A DNA stretch of 64,000 nucleotides from Cyprinodon diabolis (GCA_030533445.1 CM060078.1:22859591-22923590); one strand, 5' to 3'. Shown: positions 13,350 through 27,171, counted from the stretch's first letter. Program-made: numbers and translations. The notes: generated by a model not told the origin, from the sequence alone.

Positions 13350-13926
13350 ATTCCCTATAATCTATAAATCTTTTATTTGCTATTATCTTTCATTATTTAT
13401 CCTGTATTATAACCCCAGTAATATATATATATAACCCAGACCCTAACTTTCCTATATAATCTGTATATAGTTTTCATATTTATTTATCTTATTTTAATTT
13501 AATTTCTTTATTTATTTGACAGAGACAGTGTACATTAAAAAACATTCCTGCAAATGAACCAGAATTAGCCAAAAGGCTATTTTTCATCTGTTGTCCCTAG
13601 ACTGATCTTAAAAATGTCTACCTGAAAAACACACAACAGTAAACAGTCTACAATGAAAAATACAAATATGAAAAGAAATAAAAGCAGCTTTAACTCCTCA
13701 AAACGGATTTAAAAATACAGAATAAGTGTTCGCTGGACTATAGCCTATTACAATTACTCTCTGTTTATACAGTATATATACAATTTATAGTCAATACATG
13801 CATAGTTTCGGTGTACATGTAAATAAATATTTATATCCTGTATTGCACTTCTGGTAGATGCATTTCGTTGCTTTGTACTTGTGACAGTGCAATGACAATA
13901 AAGTTGAATTCTATTCTATTCTATTC
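13350..13926 (+). mobile_element. Non-LTR retrotransposon 3' end with (ATTCT)n tail, interrupted
   Basis: The 3' terminus GCATTTCGTTGCTTTGTAC, then GTGCAATGACAATAAAG and ending in tandem ATTCT units (13898-13926), is typical of fish LINE tails. An unrelated dispersed repeat of about 260 bp (about 13475-13735), containing GACAGTGTACATTAA and AGCCAAAAGGCTA, appears to be inserted in it. No reverse transcriptase coding remains. The clade assignment is open. Confidence 0.6.
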
Positions 13927-16777
13927 AGTCAGTGCTGAAGGACAGCGTCCCTATGGCATTATGCTGCTGCGAAATAATTTTTTGCATAGAGTCTAAAGGT
14001 TTTAGTCCTGGTATCATCTGTTGCATCATCACCTAAATGGCGTCTATGTTGCTAGTTTGCCTATATAAACCAACTTTATGTGGAGCAGTTCTAATAGTTC
14101 TCCTGCTTGAGCTTTCTCCAAAGCAGTGAATGGAGAATGCTTCTCCCGTCCAATTTAAGAGGATCATTGTGAGCCGTAGTGTTCTCATTTTTGATTGATT
14201 GGTTTAACAGTGCTCTCTGAGAGTGTTTGGAGATTTAAATGCTGTTTGATAATATTTGACTCAGCTTTAAAATTTAAAATAAAAGTTTTCAAACATTGAC
14301 TCATCTACTATTTCACTGTGGTAAAATTAGGAAAAAGGATGTAGTGACTTTTAAAAGTTTGAGTAAAAAAAAAAAAAAAAGCAGAGAACAGCAGGATTTT
14401 GGGGAGAATCTCTTGGAGAATTGTCTCTATCCTGTCTGCGCCTTTAAACTAAACTGGAACTAGGTCAGAGAGGCTGGACATGAATGATTTAGCACAGAGT
14501 CAGAGGATGGCACCGTCAGAGGGAAGTGTTGGGGAAATAGGTTAAAGCTGGTGCATGGGATATTTCTGTGTTTTCGTGTGTTTTGGTGTTCCAGAGCGGA
14601 AAGAAAGCTCCCCTCAAGAGCTGTTGTACATCAGAGAGCTTTAGAGAGAGGAGAAAAAAAAGCTTTATAACACACACACATACTGAAACGGGCAGAGTAA
14701 CGGCACTGACAGGGAAGGGAATAGAATAACTGGAGGATTTGGAGGGAAAACAAATCAAAGAGACATGAAGGGGGAGAGGGAGGTGGAGAGACAAAGACGA
14801 TGAGGAGGGAAGAGAACGCGAGCAGGAGAAGAGGGCAGGTGGGACTACTGCATGACAGAATGAGGATCTGTTCTTGACACATTCCCCATTTTTCTCACTC
14901 CCTTTTTTCTCCCTCCCCCCCAAAAAAACAACTTCTCTCGCTCCCTCGCAGTTTTTCTTTTTACCCGTCACTCAGACTCTCTCACACATTCACAAATACA
15001 TATAAAAAAACCCACACTGTGACTAATAAGAGAAGTGTAGAAAAAGGCTTTAGCTATGGTCGGCAGGAGCTGGCTCCATCCAGCAGACCACACACAAACA
15101 GCAGCTCAGAGGTGTGACTAAAGATGCAGCTTTGTCTTCACCGGGGCTCTAAACAGTAAATCCATTCCAATGCTCTGCTACTGAGACCAAGACATCTGCT
15201 AACAATCTGTCAGCACTCAAACACTAAGCAGCCACAGTAACGGACACCTGCGACTTCCAGATGTGCACCAAGGAATGCTGTAAATTTGAAATATTTCTGC
15301 AAAGTGTTTGACGATAATAACCTTTATGATGAGACCTGCTTTTCGACTAAATTCCTCCTATAGCACGAGCATAATCTAAAAAAAAAAAACACCTAACCTT
15401 TAATTTTATTGAGTTATGCTAAAAATCTAAAGTAGAAATTCAAACATGTTTGAATTTATACATAGTATACTTATTTTCTAATAGGAACTTTTTTCATTTA
15501 AAATGTTTTAGTCATTTAGACTTTCAGGGAATATTTTTTCGGGGAAAACTTTTGTTTCCCAAAGTGTAATTTTGCGTGTACTTGGTCCAAAAACTGAAAC
15601 TGGGTCACCGTTGGGCAGCATAGCGATCCAAACAACAGAAAAATGGCTCACATAAAACAAAATCAACTTTCCTTCATGTTCAACTCAGTCCCAAGAGCCG
15701 CATCCTTTAGAAGAACTGTGAGGAAAGATCCCCTACTGTGTGCACAAATCTTTTGAAATGTCATGAAGGGAAAACTATGAGCACTTCAATTGGAAAAAAA
15801 ATAGCTTTCCATGTATTCAGTGAGCTTTAACAGCAGGGGTGCCAATAATCTACCTCACTGAACCAATGGTTCTTAATGTAGAAATTGATTTTTTTGTTCT
15901 GCATAAACATTCTTGTATTAAAGATGGGATTTTTAAAAAAATGTCTGAGAAACTGCTATAAAATGTGGATCAATTTTAAGATTTAGTTTTAACGCATCAT
16001 TACCAGAGGTAACAATCATTGGGGAAATCATTTCCCTTTAATGATCTAATTTCTTAGGTTAATGGATATGAATTATATTGTAATATTATTGTAAAAAGGT
16101 AGGTTTTAAGCTTCTAAGCATGTTTTTTTAAAATAGCCATGACAAAAATCTGGCAAAATACTTAAAAAACAAATCTGTTTTGATGATGTTGTTGATCCGT
16201 TTGTGGTTCTTGTCTATTGCTGTTTAATAAAGTTTGGTGGGTTGGCCTAAAAACCAATTAGCAGAGGAAAAATATTAGCTGGGGTTCATTTTGTATCCTT
16301 TATTTACATTTTTTCCATCAATGTATTAGTTCCAGTTTAACATTTCTTGCCTCCCGTAATAATATTTCATCCAATTAGCTTTAATTGCTGCAAAATATTC
16401 ACTTTATAAACTGCAAATAAAATAATGGTTTAACATTTTTTTTTGTCACAACCTTTAATTCTACAGGAAAAAACTAAGTGGTGAAAAATGGTCAAAATGC
16501 AAACATAAGCCGCTATTGGAACACTGCAGATGTGGATTAAACTCACTGGTGTGTGAAAGAATCGGTGCATGAGTTTCCTCTGGTGTTGCCACAAGCATGT
16601 GTACATGCATTCGTGTGGGAGGATGTTTTTTTTTTGAGGGGGTTGGTTGCATCTTTATGTGTGGGTTTGCATCTTGGAGTGCTGTTTTCCGTGTGAAAGC
16701 AATGAACAGCTTTTGGAAGTAACGACACGTGTGTTCGGGATGCTCACATTTATTTCCTTTGTTGGTGGTAGCATAGC

Positions 16778-16818
16778 TGATGGTGTGTGTGCGTGTGTGT
16801 GTGGGGGTGTGTGTTGTG
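16778..16818. repeat. (GT)n microsatellite, interrupted
   Basis: GT-rich run with GC and GGGG interruptions. Confidence 0.8.
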
Positions 16819-17079
16819 AGAGCCTTGCTCACATCTTGTTATATCTGCAGAGATGATGGCTGCAAAAAGCGGAAATGTCGTTCTGCTGGCAGAGCCGCTG
16901 GAAATGGGATCTTTGACAACACTCTGAGTTGCACACATCATTGATTAGTTTCAGCATGCAGTGACAAGTGTGACGACAAACACGGCGAGAGAGTATGAAA
17001 TACGGCCAGAAAAAACACTGATCGGGTCATAACGGCATTTCCACACGACTCAAAGAATGGAAACTAGGGGGGAAAAAAG

Positions 17080-17215
17080 ATGGAAGGAGGAAATGATGAG
17101 GAGGAAAAGGAGGATGAGATGTATAGAGCTGAGGTATTTCACAGTGAAGGATGGAGTGAAGGAGGGGCAGGAGGAATGATGGGAGGGAGATAGAACAGAG
17201 CAGAGCAGCTCAAGA
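17080..17215 (+). repeat. Polypurine (GA-rich) tract
   Basis: The plus strand is almost entirely A and G, in units such as GGAAGGAGGAAATGATGAGG. A comparable purine-rich stretch lies at 14700-14840. These produce low-complexity open frames on the minus strand that should not be read as proteins. Confidence 0.7.
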
Positions 17216-18069
17216 GGAATAAACTGAATTTATAGTGTTCACCTTGAAGCATCAGCCAACCGTCCCGCTGCAGGAAGCTTAGAGACAGAAAACTATCTTG
17301 GAGGATTCGCACAATGTGTTTAAAGTTCAGGATCGCACCAACCTCAGCAATGCTAAGCCACATTTAAGAAAAATATACAGTAACCCCTGAAAATATTTAC
17401 CGGATTATGTTTTTATAAAACGAGACGAGGATCTGCTGAAAAGTCTGTTGATTTAAATGAAGAAAGTTTTCCCAATCTGAATCCTGCCAGAAAACATGTC
17501 TCAGAATAACAAAAACACACCTTTTATTTAGCTAAAAAACATGTAGACTGAAAAAAAAAAAGTCACACTTTGCACTGCCAAACTCAGAACTATAAACTCA
17601 GCAAGAAAGCACAGGATTATGTGTTTAGTGGATTATTTCCTGTTTGAAACGATGTTGCTTGGCGAGAAATGCAACACCGTAGCAAAGCCTGTTTATTTCC
17701 CTTTAAATGTTTCCAAAATGCATTTAAGTGTTGAGCAGCAGAGTTCAGCATGTGGGTTGCAACCAGTAAAACAAATCTGGATCATTGATTACAGTCTGAA
17801 GAAACAAAACATTAAGAAAAACTCAACAATTTATCCATTTAGCAAACAGGGATGTCAAAGACTCACTCAGTCACAAACACCACTTCCTGCCACTTAATAA
17901 AACTGGTCCCCAGTTCGGTCACATACTAATAAATCAGGGAGACTTCATAAAAACAAGCTCTCTGCTGCCCTGGCTTCCTTACATGGCATTCTTATTTGAT
18001 ATTTTTAATTACTTCAAAGATTATAAAGCATGACGTTCAGCAAGATATTTTTCTTCAGATTCATTTAAA

Positions 18070-18640
18070 CTACCCCTCTGAAACCCATCCGTGCCGAGTT
18101 CAGAACCAAGCTTGGATCAGTTAACCGTGCAGAGCTTGGTTCTTACGATCATTTACACATCACGCTAGCACGGTTCCTCACCTCCTATCGATGGTCCACG
18201 ATACTACAGCTCTCGAAGCGGGAATTACGCAAACAAAAATGGCGGCGCCCATAAAATTCAGAAACTAATGTGCTTGGATAGCGACCTCTGCCCAAATTTC
18301 AATGACAGCCTCGGTCTCCGCATCATCCCAGGTCGGACCACGCTCTTTGAGAAGAAGTTCCTGTAGTGAACAGGTGAAGAGATCCGAAAGCCCATGAAAT
18401 GAGTCATCTGACTGTAAATAGGAGATCATGTGGTTTGCTCATGCACTTTTTGTTATCAGAGAACCGAACCAACACTGCACTGTGTCGAGCCTTACTGTTG
18501 AACTAGTAGTAGATTTAATGCAGTTTGGTTGTGTCTGGCACGTTCCAACTCAGTTGCGTTACATTTACACTCAGTTATCTTGGTTACCGTACTCAGACCT
18601 TTCTCAGCATGGTTTCAAAAGGGCAGTGTGAATGGGGCTA
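18070..18640. mobile_element. Possible degraded TIR element
   Basis: CTGAAACCCATCCGTGCCGAG near 18079 is loosely inverted near the right end (CTCAGCATGGTTTCAAAAGG, about 18603-18622). The interior has a higher G+C and CpG content than the flanks (for example ATGGCGGCGCC near 18239). The boundaries and family are uncertain. Confidence 0.35.
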
Positions 18641-20452
18641 GAACGTTTCATGCTTTGATTATAAGGCTGATAAAAAACAAAAACAAAACTATACTGAGGT
18701 TAAAGGGGGACAAAGAAAAGTTGAGAAAAGTTCAGTGTGAAGAATTGAATCCAAGCAAGTGGTGAAAGGAGGAACCAGAAATCTAATATTCAACAGCTTT
18801 TTATTGGACCAATTAAGGTGGTTAACATCTGTCTTTCTTTCCTGTTTTTTCTTGCAATCCTTTTTTTCTTCTACCAGCTGAAAAAACTTTTTTTAGGATA
18901 CATTTCAAACAATATTAATCCTAACCTGATCTAGTCAGTGTCATCTTATGATTTTTTATTCTTTCCTTCATTCAACTCTGCTTCTCTCCAATATCCGTTA
19001 TATAACCCTGCTAAATCAAGCCGTATCCCTTTTTTCCATTGCCTGAATGCAATCTAGAATGGCAGCTTTACCTCACATGCCTGTTTTGGACTTTAGGAGA
19101 ACACGCAGAGTGAAACATGCAAATTCCAGGCCGGGATTCTAACACTGGGCAAAGAAAGGAGCTTAAATATTGTGCAAAGCAACTAAAATGTAATTGAAAT
19201 ACATGCATTAATGAACCAATTCCATCCTCAGACACTCCCAAAGACAACAGAAAATTGACGAAAAGGAAAGAGGGATGCATCATAAAAGAGGTGTACAAAG
19301 CAGAACAGTGGAGGTGTTTGATTCAAACGGATCTCACCCCGCCTTCCCTGCTGTTACACACACATTGTCAGCACATTCCTCCTACTGTATCACAGAATTG
19401 GTTTGCATGGTCCTGGAAAATGCACACTGCCACAGCGCACTGTGTGTGTGTGTAAAGAGGAAACAGGAGGGTGCATGTGTGCTCTCCCAGCTGTATCTGG
19501 TATGCATTGCTTCATGGGAATGAGCGTGTGTGCATGTGCGTTAAGGTATCCTGTGTCCGTGAAACACTTGGTATCATATATCACGTCTTAGAACAACATT
19601 AAACCCTACACCGATTTAAAGCGAGGCATGAAATCAGACATGAGACCCCCGGGAATTACAGCCGCCCCCGTGAGTACACACACAGTTTGGTGTGAGATAT
19701 ATGAACGCAGCGCCGTTTAAAAAGCAGGGCGTTTAACTGTGGGAGAGAGCCAGAAACAAATGACGTATTTGCTCACATCTTGTGAAATATGGGAGCAACC
19801 GTGTCATTAGCATAACTCAGTCCGACAAGTAGCAGCTATCTCTGCAGCAGTTCTGTACTGTGAAGTGTCAGACGTTCTTAGTGCTGTAAGCTCCTACAGG
19901 TGATTCAGGGGAGTTTTCCTATAAAAAGGGATTTCCTGATGGATTTTCAGTAGGCTGCTTTTAATCAGATAAAAACCAGAACACAGGAGAAAATAGTAGG
20001 TTTGATGAAGCTCAGCCAAATTACCCTAAACTGCTGAATGGTACTAAACACTTCGCCAACTATAATCAGTTTTTTTTAGAACATAGAGGCAATTTGGCTC
20101 CAGAGAGAAATATTGTCAAAGATTTTATGATTTAAACATGTTTTCTTAACATGTAGTTATATGTGAAATAAAGAGCTTCCTCTCATCTTTATATATTGAA
20201 GCTAAATCAGGAAAGATGTGCTCTTATTTAGTCATGCTAATCCAAGTTGGATGGTGCCCAATTCTTTTTCTATCCAGGAAGGCTTTTAATGCTTTTCCAT
20301 ATTATTGCAGTTTGTTTTAAATGTTTCCAGGTGTTAAAAGTTGGATTCTTATCTAATGATGCTGAAAAGCTTTGACACTACCTGACTGAAAGAAAGTCAG
20401 TTTAAAGGCGGCATCTCTCACTGAGCTTAGTTTTACTCACACAACATTTTCT

Positions 20453-21204
20453 ATGGAAGCAAATCGTTACCATATTTCAAATGAAAATAATCCTGTTTGC
20501 ATTTTCACTTACTTCTTTAACACTGCTCATCCTTTTACTTAATTTAAATGAAAAAGACATTTGAGATTTATTTTTCAAAATTACCCCAGCAAATACATAC
20601 CAAAATTCTATTTGAAATGTAAAATTTGAAAATTAAAAGCATTTCCAGAAATGCTTTTTCATTTTAAGAATGTGGCTGCATTACTTGACTCATAAATTAA
20701 ATTAGTAATCAATCATCCTATTTGCATTTGCATTTTCTTCTTTAAGACTGCACATTTTATGCCATAATCAAGGAGAAAATACAGCGGACATTGCGTTTTC
20801 GTTCTCATGGTCTGCCAGCAAAGTACTGTCCATAACTCGAAAACGAAAAAGAATTCTGAGAGGCGGGGGCAGCAGAGTGACGTCAGCAGCCGCTCTTCCT
20901 CAGGTCCTTGCGGTCGGGCTACCCATGTTGTTCAGTAGGGGGCCCTGATTATAGTAGGTTTTTTTTTAAGTATTTATATGTATTTGCTTGGGTACATTTT
21001 GAAAAATAAATCTCAAAAGTCTTTTTCTTTTTCATTTTAATTCAGTAAAAGGATGAGCATTCTTGAAGAAGAAAATGAAAATTCAAACAGGATTATTGAT
21101 TACTAATTTCATTTATGAGTCAAACAATGCAGCCACATTCTTAAAACGAAAAAGCATTTCTGAAAATGCTTTTTTATTTGAAATATGTAACAATTTGCTT
21201 CCAT
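20453..21204. mobile_element. 0.75-kb inverted-repeat DNA element
   Basis: The left end ATGGAAGCAAATCGTTAC is inverted at the right end (GTAACAATTTGCTTCCAT). Similarity between the arms continues with rearrangement: AAGCATTT(C)CAGAAATGC, GAATGTGGCTGCATT, GCTCATCCTTTTACT and AGATTTATTTTTCAAAAT are all present on both sides in opposite orientation. The 8-bp flanks CATTTTCT (left) and AATTTTCT (right) differ by one base and could be a hAT-like target duplication. The G+C-rich centre (about 20860-20945) carries a perfect CRE palindrome TGACGTCA at 20878-20885. No transposase remains. Confidence 0.7.
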
Positions 21205-21589
21205 AATTTTCTGCCCCTAATCAGATGTTTACATCCGCTCAACATCAGCATAAGTGCAATTTTCATTCTGGATTATCAGATATTTCTATGGATCATTTAT
21301 TTTATTTTGGGAAGATTAGACAGCATATCCCTTTAAAGATAAATTCCCAAACATATAGGCATAATTCATTCATTTGCAACAGTGAATTCAAGGAGCTTAA
21401 AATAAGCTTTCCAAAACCAGTTCTTATTTATGTTGACTAAATCTGTTCAAATTATACTCATTTGACCCAAACCATTATAACTTTAAGCAAGTTAGTAAGA
21501 ATGTTTGATTAACCAGAAGATGCTAAACTGGAGCCACTTTTATATTACTATGAAATGAGAGGCTGCAGACCAGGAAAGCAGCCCCTGCT

Positions 21590-22140
21590 GTACAGTCTAG
21601 CATTGAAATGTGCAGGTTCCCACATTATCAAGGTGAAAACGTTCTAGAGAAACGTTTTATGGCCAGAGGTGAAACACATTAAATTCTTCAGCCACAATGA
21701 AAAGAATATCTTTAAAAGGCATTTAAATCTGAGATTTGTTAAGCATGGTGGAGGTAGCATCATACTGAGGGTTGCTTTAACAGTCTGTACTGATGAATGT
21801 CATAATGGATGACTTCCAACAGATAGTGGCTGAAAAATGGACACAGCTGGATATGCCAGTAAAAAAAAATCCCCAAAAACTCATCCAAACTACTTTTGAA
21901 TTGGATAAGGCAAGTTAACATCAAGCTTCTGGAGGGATAATAGGCTTAACCAGATAAAAAAGATATTACTATTCAAGAAATAAAAAAAAAAAATCTGGAA
22001 AAATGCTCAGATTTCTGATAGGATGAGTTGTTAAATATTTGGTCAGAATCCTGCCATCAACTTGTTGATGGCTATAACCAGCTTTGCAAAAACTCTAATA
22101 ACCAAACGTTATTAGAGTTCAAAAGTATATTTCACATCAG
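21590..22140 (+). mobile_element. Tc1-like transposon remnant
   Basis: Around 21740-21780 the sequence AAGCATGGTGGAGGTAGCAT, followed by CATACTGAGGGTTGC, resembles the transposase segment encoding a KHGGGSIM-type motif. The upstream segment (GGCCAGAGGTGAAACACATT) resembles the preceding part of that coding region. All frames are broken by stops and poly-A runs. The boundaries are approximate. Confidence 0.5.
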
Positions 22141-25100
22141 TCATAATTCTGCACCTCTGGAGATTTGAGAAAACTTGTAGAAACTCTCAGAGAAAAAGTA
22201 CAGAACAAAATTATTAAAACAAAGCACAAAAATACAAACACACACATAAAGAAATACAAATATTGAGCCAGATTATGCATATATGGGAAGAATCTTAATG
22301 ATCAAAGTAGGTTTATTTGGAGTCCCACAAAGTTTAGATTCTTTTCTTTGCAACATTAGCTCAGCTGTTAGTTTTCTGCAAGGAAAGAAACACAAACAGT
22401 TAAATAGAATTTGGTTATCATGCTCTGTGAATTAAAACAGCCTGAATATTAGATAGAGATCAGCATAAAGGCTTAAAATAAGTGTCAATAATCTAAAGAA
22501 AGAGTAGCATCAGAGTATTTTTTATTAAAGCAAAATTTAAAAATAGGCTCTCAAGAAATTACTCTAGTAAAAGTAAAAAGGTATTTGTTATAAAAGCTAC
22601 TTCAGTGCTGATGAACTTGCTACTCATGATCATAACCTCTGATTTAATATCTTTAAAATGATGTAATGTTACACAACATTTAAAGTTACATGCAGATTCT
22701 ATAAGATTAGGATTTAAAAATTAAATATAGTAACCAACAAATAATCAAATTCAAGTGGATGAAATCCATTTAAAATCTATTTAATGCATTTATCAGTACA
22801 GAACGTATATATAAATATTTGGTAAGAATATGATAAGCTACTTCCAGTGACCCAGAAAGTTAAATGATATGAATATAAAAATTAAGTCTAACTTAAACAT
22901 CAAAAGTATCTGTGTCTCATTCAGGTGCATTTTTGGTAAAACAAGCTGAAAATGGGTGGAGTAGCCAGAGATTTGATGCAAGTAAAAGTCTGAATTAGAA
23001 TGCTGTAAAAACAAATAAGTTAAGTAAATGCAATTAAGTAAATGTATTTACTCATCACCTCCGGATTTAAAGCCTCAAATCGGAAAAAAACAACTTTCTT
23101 TTACATAAAAAGTGCACACTGACATCAGAAATAGCACCATGGCGGGAAGGCAGGTTGGCTTCTATGATGCTGCCCACTGACCCTTGATGAGTTGTTTTGG
23201 TCTGGAGCAGCAAGGAGTTTACACTGCTCTACCAGATTTCCTGTCTTGGATCAAATGCTTTGGTTCAAATGGAAGGAATGAGACTTTGGGTTTGATTTAG
23301 AACCAGCACTGGATTCAGCACTTTGGTGTTAAAAAGTGCCTCAGTAGCGGAGCCAAGTAAACACAGGCATGGAGAAGAGGAAACACGGCTTCCAATACTA
23401 CATTTAGCATTTCACTAGTTGTAAGTAACACTATATGTGTGCATATACAGTATATTGTTAACACATTTAGATACAACATTTGTAATTTTAGTAAAAAGAG
23501 ACAATGTTTTTGGTTGATTTTTTTTTAAAAACAAATTATACCAAATACTGAAAAAGAAAAAGACTTACAATTTCAGAAGTTAACAAATTTATTTTTTCTA
23601 TGATTTGGTGTCAAACTACTACTGAAATCTTGCCATATTTTTCTGCAATGATAAAGAGGGAAGCAATGTTTACTTAAAATCCAAGGACAGATTTGCTTCT
23701 TAACTTAAATTAACCAATCAGACTAAATGTATGTTTAAATATCTTAAATAGATATATATAAAATTTCAAACTGTATTAAAATATTACATAAAAACAAAAC
23801 ATCTCTAGAGCTCCAGGGTTTTATGTTTGAAAATTGAAGAACTGAGTTGTCTTTGCCACTTGCATACTAAACAGGTTAAGTCTCTATGGAGCAGACATAA
23901 ATTAGGATGAGGCACTAAATTATACATATATCTGTGCTCACTGAGCATCAATAATAACATGGAGGAAACGCTGCACCAGTGTGTTTGACTTTTATAGTCT
24001 GATATTAACTTAACTCTGCATATATGAGCAACTAAATGGACCCCATAAAGAGAGGTGAACAGCAGTTATTACCAGTTATCCTGTTTAGATAAATGCTGCT
24101 GGCAGATGTGCAGCATCCTGTTTCTTTACTTGATGGTGGACCTAGAGCACCCTTTTTTGCATATTTTTTGCAGCCTCCATAATCTTGGTGATGAATTGTT
24201 CTATTCCTGAACATAATTTCTGCCAATAAAGTCCCTTATTACACATGCAGCACGCTCTGTATTTATGAGCATGGCTGATTAAGATTTTACAAAAGGTTTA
24301 ATTTATCTTTTAAAGCAGCAGTTTCATTTTTTGTTAAATGTACATAAATTGTCTGGACATTATGAGAATATTTTAATGCTCCATGAGTTTACGGAAAATG
24401 ATCAATACGTAGAGGAAGCCTCGACGGGTTCAGTTCTAGTTTAAATGCTACAGGATCTCAAGGTGAACGAACAGCCTGCATAGCAAAGCATGAGATTATG
24501 TAACGTTATTAATGGGTCACTGCTGTTTGAGATGCACTTACATTAGTCTGTAGCAGCTGTGCACATGTGCAGTTCAGGGGCTCTGCTGTGTTGATTAAAT
24601 GATGTATGCTACAGTGTTAAACGTCTCAGAAGGCAGCGTGGGTGAATTATTTCATTCTGGCATCTTGTCCTCCAAAACTATTAAAAGGAAAGGCTGATAA
24701 GAACTTGCAGAAAGCTAATAAAGCTAAAAAGATAAATCATTTTGAGTTACCCTTACTTTATCAGGACTAGGCTACTGTTAAAGGAAAACAAGGAGGCAGA
24801 GGGTGTTAAGTATCCGAGTATTGATTCTTCTTCCAACTTCTTCTGCAGGAGCATAAATATTTAAAGGCAAATGAGACAATATGAGAGTTTAGAGTGAAAT
24901 ATTTGAGTTTTGACCCACTGCAGGAAAAAAAAACCTAACCTCATCCACTTGGAGAGAACCAGAGATGGAAAATAAAATCATAATAAAATCAAATCAGATA
25001 AACATCGTAATCAACCTGAAACACTTTCACACAAAAACAAAGAAATACAATCCTAAAGGAAAACGCGGAGGTCACAGTGCAGGGGAGTAAAATCACAGGG

Positions 25101-26305
25101 TTTATTTCCCATTTGGTCATAATAAAACATTGTCTCATAACCCACTTTAAGAGGAAGGACATGCCTAACATGGATATTCTCCATGGCTTCAATTTCATCC
25201 CAAAGTGTTGTTCCACTAAATCAGATGTCAGTGAGGCTCCGAGAGGATGTAAATTTGAAGAAAATACATGACTGCTGGACTCATCTCAGCAGCACTTAAA
25301 ACACAAACCCATCTATTAAAACAACGTTAAAACGAACACGGGCGCACAGCCTGGTGTCTGCATATGTAATCAATCATGCGAAGAGTCGGACAGTGGGACA
25401 CGGTCGCTGCATTAGCATCATCTCAGCGGCTTTAAAGTGCAGAGTGAAGGAGAAGGACGATGAAGAGAGGAGAAGAAATGAGAGGAGAGTTAATGAGGTG
25501 TCTGGTGAGGATCGTGTCGTTGGGTCCAATCACCATCTTCCTGGATCATTGAAGCTACATGGAGATACTACTGCAGATAGCAAGAGATCAAGGACTTAAC
25601 GATGGCGAGTTAAATGAGCTGAGCGCAGAAAATTATTTTTTTTTTAAAAGAGGCTGATCGGATATGTTGTACTGTAGCTCCTGCTCACAGCGTCAGATAG
25701 GACAGAAATGGGGAAGAAAACATACATTTTGAATTTGATATCAGATGAGGATTCTAGAGATGATACAGCAGGACATCATTTGTCTTAACACTGCAAAGAA
25801 AGTCTGTACTGTACTTCATTTAGTCAGTTTACAAACAATTAAAACAATCTAAATGACTAAAATACGTCTTTATTTGTGACAAAACTTTGTGGACAAATAA
25901 TCCTGTGCCACAGGAAAGCCTGGTTGTTTTCCTATAACTGGAGCCACATTTGTAAGGAAAACGAATCAACAGAGTGGGGTTTATCTGAGACTATCCATGG
26001 AAGGAACACAGAGGGACCAACAGAACCACAACTAATGGCAAATGCTGGTTGAAGAATGGGACTTCATCCCACAGCAGCGTGTGACCAAACCGCTGAAAGC
26101 ACGCAAGGAAATGCCCGGCTGCTGTCATGGTAACATTCCTCCTCTATGGTGGCCTCTGCTTATATATCGCTATATAGCTAAAGAGTTTCGTTTCAACAGT
26201 CCAAACAAGAGCCGGTAGCAGGATAAATTGTTTTGGTATATGACGTCAGCTTTGCAAGTTTTCCATGTGTACATGCAATTGCTTTACAACTGTGGCACCA
26301 TATAA

Positions 26306-27171
26306 GGGCCCTGTCACACTTTGATGATCCAGCCAGCATATGCCTGACGACCCTGAATCTCCTGAAATTCTGGCATACGCTGAACTTTCTATGTATTTTT
26401 TTCATTTAGGGCGTATGCATAGCGTATTCATTACGAGTCCAGAACTTATGTCCAACAACAGCCTATCTTATGCATAACCCATGGCAGCGTAATGCCCATG
26501 AAATGTCACAAGCCAGTGTCCTGAGGGGAGCAGCGATACCCAGCCTGCATAAAAAGATTTATTTGATCGCTGTATTAACCTGGCTGCTTTTTACCGCCTG
26601 TCCAAAAAAAAGAATAAAGAAAATAGAAGAAGGTTTGCAGTCGCAGCAGATTCAGCATCATGTCCGCTAGGAAGTTTGTTGGTCGCGGCCGTGGGCGTGA
26701 ACGCAGGGAGGATTCATCACACTCACCTTCACGCTCAGCCTATGATGGGGATGAAGTCTGAAGGATTATTGACCGTTTCCTCCTGTGAGACCCCTTTTAT
26801 ATCCAAACGCTGTCAATACGCCATTATACCGTAGCTGTACGTTAGAAACACGTTCAGCGGTCCTCTGGAACACTTCAAATATGTTGATATGCATTGGAGA
26901 CAATTTCTCGATAAGTTATGCACAAGTTACTCATAGGTTTTGGATAAGCTAAACACCACAACCTATGAGTAACCTACACTTAACGTATTTCAATGATCAG
27001 ATAACTTACCTGTAACTTATGTCCCATGTACTCGCCGTATGTCGAGGTGTTCCAGTGGGCTTCAGTGTATTCGTAATTTATACAAAACGTACCTATAACT
27101 TATCCAACGTTCGCCAACGTTTTGCCAGATTTTTTGTGTGTCAGGCAAATCGTCAGGGTGTGACAGGGGCT
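26306..27171. mobile_element. Harbinger-like non-autonomous element
   Basis: The left terminus GGGCCCTGTCACACTTTGAT and the inverted right terminus (AGCCCCTGTCACACCCTGAC when reversed) form an imperfect TIR of more than 20 bp. Flanking TAA trinucleotides (26303-26305 and 27172-27174) fit the 3-bp target duplication of PIF/Harbinger elements. The interior has abundant short palindromic TA/CG-rich words (for example CTTATCCAACGTTCGCC). It carries a small ORF at 26660-26761 but no recognisable transposase. Confidence 0.6.
26660..26761 (+). pseudogene. Short basic ORF (33 aa) inside the Harbinger-like element
   Basis: The 33-codon frame starts MSARKFVGRGRGRERRE and continues with a Ser-rich segment before DGDEV and a stop. 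The RGRGRERR run is basic, and the G+C content here is higher than in the flanks. It may be the leftover N-terminus of a protein from an autonomous parent, or only a chance frame. It is too short for a domain call. Confidence 0.3.

Noticed and set aside
14516..14971. 151-aa minus-strand ORF, the longest in the window
   Set aside because: It is the translation of a polypurine/polypyrimidine tract (long Ser/Leu/Pro runs) with no domain, splice logic or related overlapping exon; low-complexity artefact.
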